Of a stretch of DNA of 11,852 nt, positions 6,613 to 11,852 are shown one piece after another. The stretch covers positions 1-11,852 of the forward strand of contig CAZLVG010000028.1 of NCBI GenBank assembly GCA_964562905.1, in the 5' to 3' direction. The notes below the pieces were generated by a model. It made no database searches. It saw nothing but the letters and a program-made list of their open reading frames with translations, and had not been told where the DNA came from. Position 1 is the stretch's first letter; each line of letters starts with the position of its first letter. Made by a program: the position numbers and the translations under genes. The DNA is from CAYSWF01 sp964562905. Its GTDB lineage: Bacteria > Patescibacteriota > Andersenbacteria > UBA10190.

Positions 6613-7608
6613 GTGGCTGGTATTACTTCTCTGGAGCGGTCCATTTTTGATACCGTCAGGTATTTCGACATCTTTAATATGCCGGTAACGGCTACGCAAA
6701 TATGGCGTTCGTTGATTGTGGACCGTACGGGCACAGGCATAAGATGGCAGGGCCGGCAGGCGGTGCCACTGCGGCTGGTCATGGAGACCTTGCGGCAATC
6801 GGACTGGCTGTCACGGACACTTGAGGAGTACTGGGGCTACTGGGGATTAAAGAAGGAAGAATGGCCGGGCAGGGGTTTGTCCTGGCGGGTCCGCCGCCGC
6901 CTGGCCCGGCATATATTGGCACAGCAGAAGTGGAGGAAAGCGCGGGCGGTGGTGCGCCGGCTGACGTACCTACCCCTGGTTCGCATGATGGGCGTCACGG
7001 GGTCGCTGTCAATGTGGCACGCCAGAGCCCAAAGCGATTTTGATCTGCTGGTAGTGGTGAGGCGGGGCAGAATCTGGACGGCTCGCCTGTTATTGCTGCT
7101 GGCCGCGCAAGTGATGGGCCGCCGCCGCAAGTACTGGGAAGGAGAGGCCCCGGATCGCTTGTGTTTGAACCATTATCTAACGGATGACCAGCTGTCTATA
7201 GCCTCGAACGCCCGCAGTTTGTACACGGCTATGCTGTACTCCCATCTGGTGCCTTTGTGGGGCATGGATGTGTACGACTCATGGCTTAAGGCTAACAGGG
7301 CGTGGATGCGCCGCTGGCTCATGTACCCGGTGGCGCCAACCCTGCCGAGCCGGCAGGCCGTGCGTGCGGCCGGCCTGGCCCGGGCCGTGCGGCGGTGGTT
7401 GGAAGGACTGCTGCTGGAACCGGCCGGCGGCTTGTTGGAAAAGACGGCGGAACGGGTACAGCGGCGGGTTATCAACAGGCACCAGCAGTATAGCGGCGGC
7501 GGCCGTGTCATGGTTTCCAGCCAGGAACTGGCCTTTCATCCTTATTCCCAGGAAAGGAAAGTGCTGGAAAAGTTTGCCCAGGAGTATGGGCAGGGCCGGT
7601 TGTTTTAG
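6613..7608 (+). CDS. Putative nucleotidyltransferase with N-terminal winged-helix-like region
   Basis: A 331-residue protein of unknown specific function. Residues 127-146 read GVTGSLSMWHARAQSDFDLL: G130-S131 followed by D142 and D144 is the GS...DxD metal/nucleotide motif of the pol-beta nucleotidyltransferase superfamily (MNT/aminoglycoside-transferase type). The N-terminus (LERSIFDTVRYFDIFNMPVTATQIWRSL) resembles a winged helix-turn-helix and, as I recall, starts many Patescibacteria nucleotidyltransferase-domain proteins. The C-terminal half is Arg/Trp-rich and probably helical, with no motif I recognise. The GTG at 6613 is the chosen start; only a weak TCAGG precedes it, and ATG at 6679 is a possible alternative that would cut into the N-terminal motif. 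Substrate (tRNA, protein, small molecule) is unknown. The dRS3-like element is almost adjacent upstream, and a GC-rich repeat begins at the stop codon. Confidence 0.72.
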   Translation: MAGITSLERSIFDTVRYFDIFNMPVTATQIWRSLIVDRTGTGIRWQGRQAVPLRLVMETLRQSDWLSRTLEEYWGYWGLKKEEWPGRGLSWRVRRRLARHILAQQKWRKARAVVRRLTYLPLVRMMGVTGSLSMWHARAQSDFDLLVVVRRGRIWTARLLLLLAAQVMGRRRKYWEGEAPDRLCLNHYLTDDQLSIASNARSLYTAMLYSHLVPLWGMDVYDSWLKANRAWMRRWLMYPVAPTLPSRQAVRAAGLARAVRRWLEGLLLEPAGGLLEKTAERVQRRVINRHQQYSGGGRVMVSSQELAFHPYSQERKVLEKFAQEYGQGRLF

Positions 7609-7710
7609 GCAGCTGCCGCGCCGCACGCCCTAAGCTTTGGCGGTTGAACTTTGACCCGTCGCCCGGGGATGGACGCAGTGGGCAGGCCGCTGCGGCGCGG
7701 AGGGGGGTTA
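7608..7710. repeat. GC-rich modular inverted repeat after the nucleotidyltransferase gene (copy 1)
   Basis: CCGCGCCGCA (7616-7625) is the perfect reverse complement of TGCGGCGCGG (7691-7700), giving a 10-bp stem around a 65-nt interior. Three modules recur after groEL: GGCAGCT(G/C)CCGCGCCGC at 7608-7624 versus 9937-9953 (16 of 17 identical), GGATGGAC at 7667-7674 versus 9928-9935 (identical), and GCAGTG(G/A)GCAGGC at 7675-7687 versus 9967-9979 (12 of 13). The modules occur in different order in the two copies. The structure could act as a 3' stabilising hairpin or terminator for the upstream gene; there is no clear T-run. Confidence 0.65.
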
Positions 7711-7713
7711 GCC

Positions 7714-7737
7714 GGTGTAATAGAGAGGTGTAATAGA
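7714..7737 (+). repeat. 13-bp direct repeat upstream of the groESL promoter
   Basis: GGTGTAATAGA occurs at 7714-7724 and again at 7727-7737, a 13-bp period. The repeat ends 1 bp before the TTGACA hexamer of the groESL promoter. It could be an activator site or simply a duplication. Confidence 0.6.
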
Positions 7738-7738
7738 C

Positions 7739-7768
7739 TTGACAAATTAGCACTCTGGAGATTAGAGT
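7739..7768 (+). promoter_or_regulatory. groESL promoter P1 overlapping the CIRCE operator
   Basis: A perfect -35 hexamer TTGACA (7739-7744) is followed, 18 bp on, by TAGAGT (7763-7768), which matches the -10 consensus at 4 of 6 positions. The CIRCE operator lies across the spacer and the -10, the usual arrangement for HrcA repression of heat-shock operons. The -35 is convincing; the -10 position is less certain. Confidence 0.6.
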
Positions 7769-7773
7769 GCTAA
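7747..7773 (+). promoter_or_regulatory. CIRCE operator (HrcA binding site)
   Basis: TTAGCACTC (7747-7755), nine-base spacer, GAGTGCTAA (7765-7773) is an exact match to the CIRCE consensus TTAGCACTC-N9-GAGTGCTAA. HrcA binds CIRCE and represses groESL and dnaK operons until heat or misfolded protein inactivates it. It lies 100 bp before groES. hrcA itself is not in this window. Confidence 0.97.
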
Positions 7774-7794
7774 ATAGAGTCCGGAGGCGGGAGC

Positions 7795-7823
7795 TTGCAT
7801 TGGCTACGGTAATTTTATATAAA
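7795..7823 (+). promoter_or_regulatory. Possible second groESL promoter (P2)
   Basis: TTGCAT (7795-7800) and TATAAA (7818-7823) are separated by exactly 17 bp. The -10 matches consensus at 5 of 6 positions and the -35 at 3 of 6. Transcription from here would start near 7830 and give a leader of about 43 nt. It lies downstream of CIRCE, so it might supply HrcA-independent basal expression. The region is AT-rich, so chance resemblance is possible. Confidence 0.4.
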
Positions 7824-7872
7824 TAGAAGTCAACGATAATCTTTATCCTTAACTATTAATAAATTTAATTCC

Positions 7873-8175
7873 ATGAAGAAGAAGAAAATTCAGCCTTTAT
7901 ATGACAAAGTGGTAATCAAACCTCTAAGCCAGGAGGAGGTAACAGAATCCGGCATCGTGCTGCCGGAAACGGTTGATAAGGAAAAGCCAGAGCAAGGAGA
8001 AGTGATAGCTGTCGGTGAAGGAAAGCGTACCGACAGTGGCGAAACCGCACCTTTGACGGTTAAAGTAGGCGATAAGGTCCTGTTCACCAAATACGCTCCC
8101 GACGAAGTGGAGATTGACGGTGAGGAGTACCTGGTCGTTGAGGAAGATAAAATCCTGGCGGTCATCAAGGACTAG
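7873..8175 (+). CDS. groES: Co-chaperonin GroES (Hsp10)
   Basis: GroES caps the GroEL ring during ATP-driven folding of cytosolic proteins. The 100-residue product is normal length. It begins with the typical IQPLYDKVVIKPL strand. The mobile loop is about residues 18-36 (EEVTESGIVLPETVDKEKP) with the GroEL-binding Ile-Val-Leu triplet, followed by QGEVIAVGEG. The later GDKVLFTKYAPDEVEIDGEEYLVVEEDKILAVI completes the fold. No Shine-Dalgarno is visible in the AT-rich leader (TTAATAAATTTAATTCC before the ATG). It is the first gene of a two-gene operon with groEL (64-bp gap) behind a CIRCE operator. Confidence 0.98.
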   Translation: MKKKKIQPLYDKVVIKPLSQEEVTESGIVLPETVDKEKPEQGEVIAVGEGKRTDSGETAPLTVKVGDKVLFTKYAPDEVEIDGEEYLVVEEDKILAVIKD

Positions 8176-8239
8176 CTGGCCCTAAGAGAAGTTAGGCGCT
8201 GGTAATCTAGAGACTAATAACTAATCATTAAACAAGCTT

Positions 8240-9913
8240 ATGCCTAAACAAATTTCATTTGAAGAAACAGCCCGCGACCACTTGCGAGCCGGGGTTGACC
8301 GGCTGGCTAACGCTGTGAAAGTTACTCTGGGCCCCAAGGGGCGTAACGTGGTTCTGGACAAGGGCTTTGGCGCACCGGCCATCACCAACGACGGTGTAAC
8401 CATTGCCAAGGAAATAGAACTTAAAGACAAAAATGAAAACGTGGGGGTGGAACTAGTGAAGCAGGTAGCGGAGAAAACTAACGATGTAGCCGGGGACGGT
8501 ACGACGACAGCCACGCTGCTGGCTCAGCGCATGTTTGCGGAGGGCCTTAAGAATTTAGCCGCCGGTGCCAACCCTATGGTGATGCGCCGCGGGATTGATA
8601 AGGCCACGCGGATAGCCGTTGAATCTCTGGCAGCGCAGAAAAAGCCCGTGGCCGGCCGCGAGGAGATTGCCCAGGTGGCCACTATCTCCGCCCAGGATGA
8701 AGAGGTGGGTCGCCTTATCTCTGACGTTATGGAAAAAGTTACCAAGGACGGAGTTATCACTGTGGAAGAATCGCAGACGCTGGGGCTGGAATCGGAAGTG
8801 GTGGAAGGAATGCAGTTTGATAAGGGGTACATCAGTCCGTACATGGTTACCGACACGGAGAAGATGGAGGCGGAGTTGAGAGATCCCTACATTCTCATTA
8901 CGGACAAAAAGATTTCAGCCATTTCCGACCTGCTGCCCCTGCTGGAAAAGCTGATGCAGTCCGGCAAGAAGGAGCTGGTTATAGTGGCCGAAGAGCTGGA
9001 AGGCGAAGCGCTGGCCACAGTGGTGGTTAACAAGATACGCGGCACTTTCAACGCGCTAGCCGTCAAGGCGCCGGGCTTTGGCGACCGCCGCGAGGAGATG
9101 CTGCAGGACATGGCCACGCTGACTGGAGCCCAGGTAATTTCAGAAGAAGTGGGCTTGAAGCTGGAGAATGCGGACGTGTCCATGCTGGGCCGCGCCGACA
9201 GAGTTATCGCTACTAAAGACGACACCACTATTGTGGGCGGTAAAGGCAAACAGAAAGATATTGACGCTCGCGTGTCGCAGATTAGACAAGCTATTGAACG
9301 GGAAACATCGGACTTTGACCAAGAGAAGCTGCAGGAGCGCCTGGCCAAACTGGCCTCCGGGGTGGCGGTAATCCGTGTGGGCGCCGCCACGGAAACGGAA
9401 CAGAAAGAACGCCAGCACCGGGTGGAAGACGCGGTGTCGGCCACCAAGGCGGCCGTGGAAGAAGGCATAGTGCCGGGGGGAGGGCTAGCCTTGCTTATCG
9501 CTGCCAATAAGATCGGTGAAGAGCTGGAAAAAGCGGAGAGAAAGCGCGGCAACGGCCCGCAGCGCGACTTCATGACTGGCATGGATATCGTTAGGCGAGC
9601 CTTGGAGGAGCCGCTGCGCCAGATTGTGTCCAACGCCGGCCGGGAAGGCTCCGTGATTGTTGAGGGTATCCGGCACCGCCAGTTCAAGGAGGGGTACGAC
9701 GCGGAGACGAACGAGTACGTGGACATGTTTGCGGCTGGCATTGTGGATCCGAAGATGGTCACCCGTTCGGCTTTGCAGAACGCCGCCTCTATAGCTTCCA
9801 TAATGTTGACTACGGAAGCGGTGGTAACTGATCTTCCGGAAGAGAAAGAGGAAGCTTCCCCTTCCTCGCCGGCAGGGGGAGGAATGCCTGGCGGCATGGG
9901 CGGCATGATGTAA
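8240..9913 (+). CDS. groEL: Chaperonin GroEL (Hsp60)
   Basis: GroEL forms the double heptameric ring that encloses unfolded proteins and folds them with GroES and ATP. The 557-residue product is slightly longer than the 548 of E. coli. Equatorial-domain signatures are intact: KVTLGPKGRNVVLDKGFGAPAITNDGVTIAK near the N-terminus, the nucleotide motif DGTTT at residues 86-90, and the ATP-hydrolysing aspartate D397 in RVEDA (E. coli D398). AAVEEGIVPGGG matches the family signature. The apical domain runs roughly 190-370. A short charged stretch (AERKRGNGPQR) before FMTGMD accounts for part of the extra length. The C-terminus ends in the usual Gly-Met tail (GGMPGGMGGMM). No Shine-Dalgarno precedes the ATG. 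It is co-transcribed with groES. Confidence 0.99.
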   Translation: MPKQISFEETARDHLRAGVDRLANAVKVTLGPKGRNVVLDKGFGAPAITNDGVTIAKEIELKDKNENVGVELVKQVAEKTNDVAGDGTTTATLLAQRMFAEGLKNLAAGANPMVMRRGIDKATRIAVESLAAQKKPVAGREEIAQVATISAQDEEVGRLISDVMEKVTKDGVITVEESQTLGLESEVVEGMQFDKGYISPYMVTDTEKMEAELRDPYILITDKKISAISDLLPLLEKLMQSGKKELVIVAEELEGEALATVVVNKIRGTFNALAVKAPGFGDRREEMLQDMATLTGAQVISEEVGLKLENADVSMLGRADRVIATKDDTTIVGGKGKQKDIDARVSQIRQAIERETSDFDQEKLQERLAKLASGVAVIRVGAATETEQKERQHRVEDAVSATKAAVEEGIVPGGGLALLIAANKIGEELEKAERKRGNGPQRDFMTGMDIVRRALEEPLRQIVSNAGREGSVIVEGIRHRQFKEGYDAETNEYVDMFAAGIVDPKMVTRSALQNAASIASIMLTTEAVVTDLPEEKEEASPSSPAGGGMPGGMGGMM

Positions 9914-9927
9914 AAGCGAGGGCGCCT

Positions 9928-9979
9928 GGATGGACAGGCAGCTCCCGCGCCGCTTTTAAGCGCGGCGCAGTGAGCAGGC
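9928..9979. repeat. GC-rich modular inverted repeat after groEL (copy 2)
   Basis: GCGCCGC (9947-9953) pairs perfectly with GCGGCGC (9962-9968) around TTTTAAGC, and CTC/GAG flanks extend the pairing after small interruptions. It shares GGATGGAC, a 17-mer with one mismatch and a 13-mer with one mismatch with the region just after the nucleotidyltransferase gene (7608-7687). This indicates a dispersed element family located at 3' ends of genes. Confidence 0.65.
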
Positions 9980-9991
9980 AGGTTTATAGCG

Positions 9992-10020
9992 AAGCTCCCG
10001 TTTTACCGGGAGCTTTGTTG
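9992..10020 (+). terminator. Intrinsic-terminator-like hairpin of the groESL operon
   Basis: AAGCTCCCG (9992-10000), loop TTTTAC, CGGGAGCTT (10007-10015) is a perfect 9-bp stem, followed by TGTTG. It lies 78 bp after the groEL stop codon. The T-run after the stem is short and broken, so termination may be incomplete. Confidence 0.7.
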
Positions 10021-10051
10021 GTATTATGATGTGGTAAGATAAGTAAATTAC

Positions 10052-10057
10052 CATAAT
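10052..10057 (+). promoter_or_regulatory. Candidate -10 box ahead of the structured segment
   Basis: CATAAT matches TATAAT at 5 of 6 positions and overlaps the right arm of the inverted repeat TGGTAA/TTACCA (10032-10037, 10048-10053), which could be an operator. Transcription would start near 10063-10065, exactly where the terminal stem of the putative RNA begins. No convincing -35 is seen. Confidence 0.35.
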
Positions 10058-10062
10058 GCGAC

Positions 10063-10214
10063 CTGTGCCAATTAATCTAACCGCCTGCGCCAACCGCTTA
10101 CCGGCCGGGCCGGGAGTCCGGCCTTCGCCCTGCCTAGGCAGGGCGAAGCTTTGGCGAAAGGGAACGGGGGTACCTGGTCCGGAAAAGACCCGCGGTGGTG
10201 TCCGATTAGCACGG
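10063..10214 (+). ncRNA. Candidate structured RNA or 5' leader, unidentified
   Basis: The ends of this 152-nt segment pair. CTGTGC (10063-10068) pairs with GCACGG (10209-10214, one U-G), TAATC (10073-10077) with GATTA (10204-10208), ACCGCC (10080-10085) with GGTGGT (10194-10199, one G-U), and GCG (10087-10089) with CGC (10191-10193). The helices are nested and separated only by small bulges or loops. Inside are hairpins GGCCGG/CCGGCC (10108-10123), a perfect 26-bp palindrome with arms CTTCGCCCTGCC (10123-10148), and GGTC/GACC (10176-10190). CGCCAA (10088-10093) can pair alternatively with TTGGCG (10151-10156). It does not match SRP RNA, RNase P, tmRNA, 6S or riboswitch signatures that I know. 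It could be a small RNA or the leader of the gene at 10228, whose ATG is 13 nt past the last stem. Pairing was found by eye; chance in GC-rich repeat DNA is possible. Confidence 0.3.
10123..10148. repeat. Perfect 26-bp palindrome
   Basis: The arm CTTCGCCCTGCC (10123-10134) is followed by TA and its exact reverse complement (10137-10148). It abuts another hairpin, GGCCGG-GAGT-CCGGCC (10108-10123). The motif has the look of a short palindromic repeat of the kind dispersed in intergenic regions of CPR genomes. Confidence 0.85.
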
Positions 10215-10227
10215 ATCGTTATGACTC

Positions 10228-10548
10228 ATGGCTGACGGCCAAAACCAGATAGTGGACGTGGATGAAGACAAGCTAATGGCGGCCCTGTCTTATATTGGCG
10301 TCCTGGTGCTGGTGCCGTTACTGGTAAAACGGGATAATCCTTTTGTGCGCTGGCACGCCAAGCAAGGGCTAGTGGTGCTGATAGGGATAGCCTTATCCTT
10401 GATGACGGCAGCTTGGGTGCCGGCGTTGGGCAACGTGCTGTTCTTGCTGCTGCTGCTGGCGGCGGTGGTCGGCTTGGTCCAGGCTTTATTGGGCCGGCGC
10501 TGGAGGATACCGATCATCGGCCACATAGCGGACAGTTTCAAAATATGA
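10228..10548 (+). CDS. Small membrane protein, Tic20/DUF4870-like
   Basis: A 106-residue protein with three predicted membrane segments (about 17-34, 47-64 and 69-89). The pattern ALSYIGVLVLVPLLVKRDNPFVRWHAKQGLVVLIG followed by a C-terminal GRRWRIPIIGHIADSFKI matches the small DUF4870/Tic20-like family as I know it: 'KxxFxxFHAKQGL' after helix 1 and 'G+xW+xPxxGxIA' at the end. The family has a distant resemblance to the chloroplast import component Tic20, but its bacterial role is not established. The N-terminus is soluble and acidic. No Shine-Dalgarno precedes the ATG. The gap to the pyruvate kinase gene is only 6 bp, so the two are probably co-transcribed. Confidence 0.8.
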   Translation: MADGQNQIVDVDEDKLMAALSYIGVLVLVPLLVKRDNPFVRWHAKQGLVVLIGIALSLMTAAWVPALGNVLFLLLLLAAVVGLVQALLGRRWRIPIIGHIADSFKI

Positions 10549-10554
10549 AGGGAC

Positions 10555-11852
10555 ATGAAAGATAGGGCCGTTAAGAAAACCAAAATAGTGGCTACGATAG
10601 GCCCGGCTTCTTCAAACGTGGGAACGCTGCGGGAGATGTTTGAAGCGGGGGTGGACGTGGCGCGGATTAACTTCTCCCACGGCACCGCGGACGCCAATCT
10701 GGAACTGCTGGCGGCCGTGCGAGAGGCGGCAGGCGAAGAAAGACTGCCGGTGGCTGTCATGCAGGACCTGTCCGGACCCAAATTGAGGGTGGGCGTCTTG
10801 CCGGAAGGAGGCTGGCAGCTGGTGGAAGGCCTTAACGCCACGCTGTTGGCCGGAGCGGACAGCATGGAAGGCGAAATGATCCCCGTGCCTTACGGGCGGC
10901 TGGCCGATGAAGTTAAGCCGGGCAGTTCAATACTGCTGAATGACGGGTTGCTGGAACTTAAGGTGATAGCGGTGGACGGCCGGCGCATCAGAACCAAAGT
11001 TTTATTAGGCGGCACTTTGTTATCTCATCAAGGCCTGGCCGTACCTTCAGCCACTTTGTCGGCGGAATCCTTGACCGCCAAAGACGAGTCGGATTTAGCC
11101 TTGGGCCTTGAGCACAATGTTGATTTTGTGGCGCTGTCTTATGTGCGCACGGCCGAAGACGTCCGGGCGCTGAAAGAAAAGGTTGTTGAACTGTTGCCGA
11201 AGGACGCACTGCCTCCGGCGGCGGTGGTAAAAATTGAAAAGCACGAAGCGCTGCGGAATATTGACGCCATAGTGGCAGAAGCCGACGCCGTGATGATAGC
11301 CCGCGGCGACCTGGGACTGGCCACTTCCTTAAGCGATGTGCCCATGGCGCAAAAAGAGATTACGGCCAAATGCCTGGTGGCTGGCAAGCCGGCGATAGTG
11401 GCTACTCACCTGTTGTCGTCCATGGTACAGCGGCCGCGCCCCAGCCGGGCCGAGGTGTCGGACGTGGCTAACGCCGTGATAGATCACACGGATGCCGTCA
11501 TGCTGTCGGAAGAAACAGCCTGGGGACGTTATCCTGTGCGCAGCGTCAGGGAGATGGCTGACATTGTTACGCGCACGGAAGAGTCTCCCCTGGACGATCT
11601 GCTGCCGCACAAGGAAGCCGTGGGCGAACCGGTACCGCACGCGGTGGCGGCCGCCGCCGTGGAACTGGCCAGACACGTCGCCGCGCGGGCGCTGCTGGTT
11701 ACCACCCGTTCCGGATACTCGGCCCAGGCCGTGGCACGGTTCCGGCCGGAAACAGCCATATTCGCGGCTACGGATAGTCCCGGGGCGCAGCGGCAATTGC
11801 AATTGAGCTGGGGAGTAACGCCTCTTTACGTGGAAGGCTATCATGAACCTGA
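10555..11852 (+). CDS. pyk: Pyruvate kinase, 3' end cut by window edge
   Basis: Pyruvate kinase makes ATP and pyruvate from phosphoenolpyruvate and ADP, the last step of glycolysis. The frame is open from ATG 10555 to the window end (432 codons plus 2 nt; the family is usually about 470-590 residues). Motifs in order: KTKIVATIGPASS at the N-terminus; R37, N39 and S41 in RINFSHG; D71 and K76 in QDLSGPK; a B domain (about 77-165) with LLNDGLLEL; catalytic K226 and metal ligand E228 in VVKIEKHEAL; metal ligand D252 in ARGDLG; T284 in ATHLL; then PRPSRAEVSDVANAV and AVMLSEETAWGRYP. The active-site set appears complete. ATHLL replaces the more common ATQML, and ARGDLGLAT replaces ARGDLGVE. A regulatory C-terminal domain has begun but is incomplete. 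AAGGGA just before the ATG is one of the few Shine-Dalgarno-like sites here, though close to the start. Confidence 0.95.
   Translation, partial: MKDRAVKKTKIVATIGPASSNVGTLREMFEAGVDVARINFSHGTADANLELLAAVREAAGEERLPVAVMQDLSGPKLRVGVLPEGGWQLVEGLNATLLAGADSMEGEMIPVPYGRLADEVKPGSSILLNDGLLELKVIAVDGRRIRTKVLLGGTLLSHQGLAVPSATLSAESLTAKDESDLALGLEHNVDFVALSYVRTAEDVRALKEKVVELLPKDALPPAAVVKIEKHEALRNIDAIVAEADAVMIARGDLGLATSLSDVPMAQKEITAKCLVAGKPAIVATHLLSSMVQRPRPSRAEVSDVANAVIDHTDAVMLSEETAWGRYPVRSVREMADIVTRTEESPLDDLLPHKEAVGEPVPHAVAAAAVELARHVAARALLVTTRSGYSAQAVARFRPETAIFAATDSPGAQRQLQLSWGVTPLYVEGYHEP

Larger units (their letters stand above)
9914..10227. other. 314-bp intergenic region packed with palindromes
   Basis: No credible ORF is present. 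In order it holds the second copy of the GC-rich modular repeat (9928-9979), a terminator-like hairpin (9992-10015) and an AT-rich promoter-like stretch with an inverted repeat TGGTAA (10032-10037) / TTACCA (10048-10053) and CATAAT (10052-10057). From about 10063 to 10214 lies a GC-rich segment whose ends pair with each other and which contains two strong internal hairpins. The ATG of the next gene follows at 10228 without a Shine-Dalgarno. Confidence 0.8.

Noticed and set aside
8887..9906. 339-codon open frame on the minus strand opposite groEL
   Set aside because: It is a Ser-rich antisense shadow of groEL, produced by codon bias, with no recognisable domain or start signal.
10160..10215. 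SRP (4.5S) RNA domain, prompted by GGTCCGGAAAAGACC
   Set aside because: The tetraloop-like GGAA is present, but the conserved CAGG ... AGCAG symmetric loop sequence is missing.

Overview
The window looks like a core-genome stretch of a small-genome bacterium of the Patescibacteria / Candidate Phyla Radiation (probably Parcubacteria-like). This is an inference. It rests on the mix of housekeeping genes in unusual neighbourhoods, a 'YFDIFN' winged-helix plus nucleotidyltransferase protein and a Tic20/DUF4870-like mini membrane protein that I associate with these genomes, start codons mostly lacking a Shine-Dalgarno sequence, and GC-rich palindromic repeats between and inside genes. The coding DNA is GC-rich. 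UGA serves as a stop and conserved glycines use GGN, so the UGA=Gly code of Gracilibacteria/SR1 is not indicated.

Layout. Positions 1-1557 (minus) hold uvrC, cut by the left edge. It diverges from uvrA (1751-4606, plus) across a 193-bp spacer, so two of the three UvrABC nucleotide-excision-repair subunits share one regulatory region. After uvrA come a multi-pass GT-C/PMT-type glycosyltransferase (4653-6392) and a repeat-filled spacer with a 7-bp tandem array and a dRS3-like palindromic element. Then come a putative nucleotidyltransferase (6613-7608) and a groES-groEL operon (7873-9913) headed by a perfect CIRCE operator, so it is presumably HrcA-controlled. A 314-bp gap (9914-10227) holds a terminator hairpin, two strong palindromes and what looks like a closed, promoter-headed RNA fold. 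The window ends with a small membrane protein (10228-10548) and a pyruvate kinase gene (10555 to the right edge) only 6 bp apart.

The genes form separate functional blocks (DNA repair, envelope glycosylation, chaperonin, glycolysis) rather than one pathway. I see no classical accessory system: no CRISPR, transposase, toxin-antitoxin or phage gene. The unusual material is non-coding or repeat-derived: (1) a roughly 100-bp palindromic repeat inserted in frame inside the UvrC nuclease domain; (2) a possible structured RNA at 10063-10214; (3) a modular GC-rich repeat shared by the regions after the nucleotidyltransferase and groEL genes; (4) a dRS3-like element next to the start of the nucleotidyltransferase gene.
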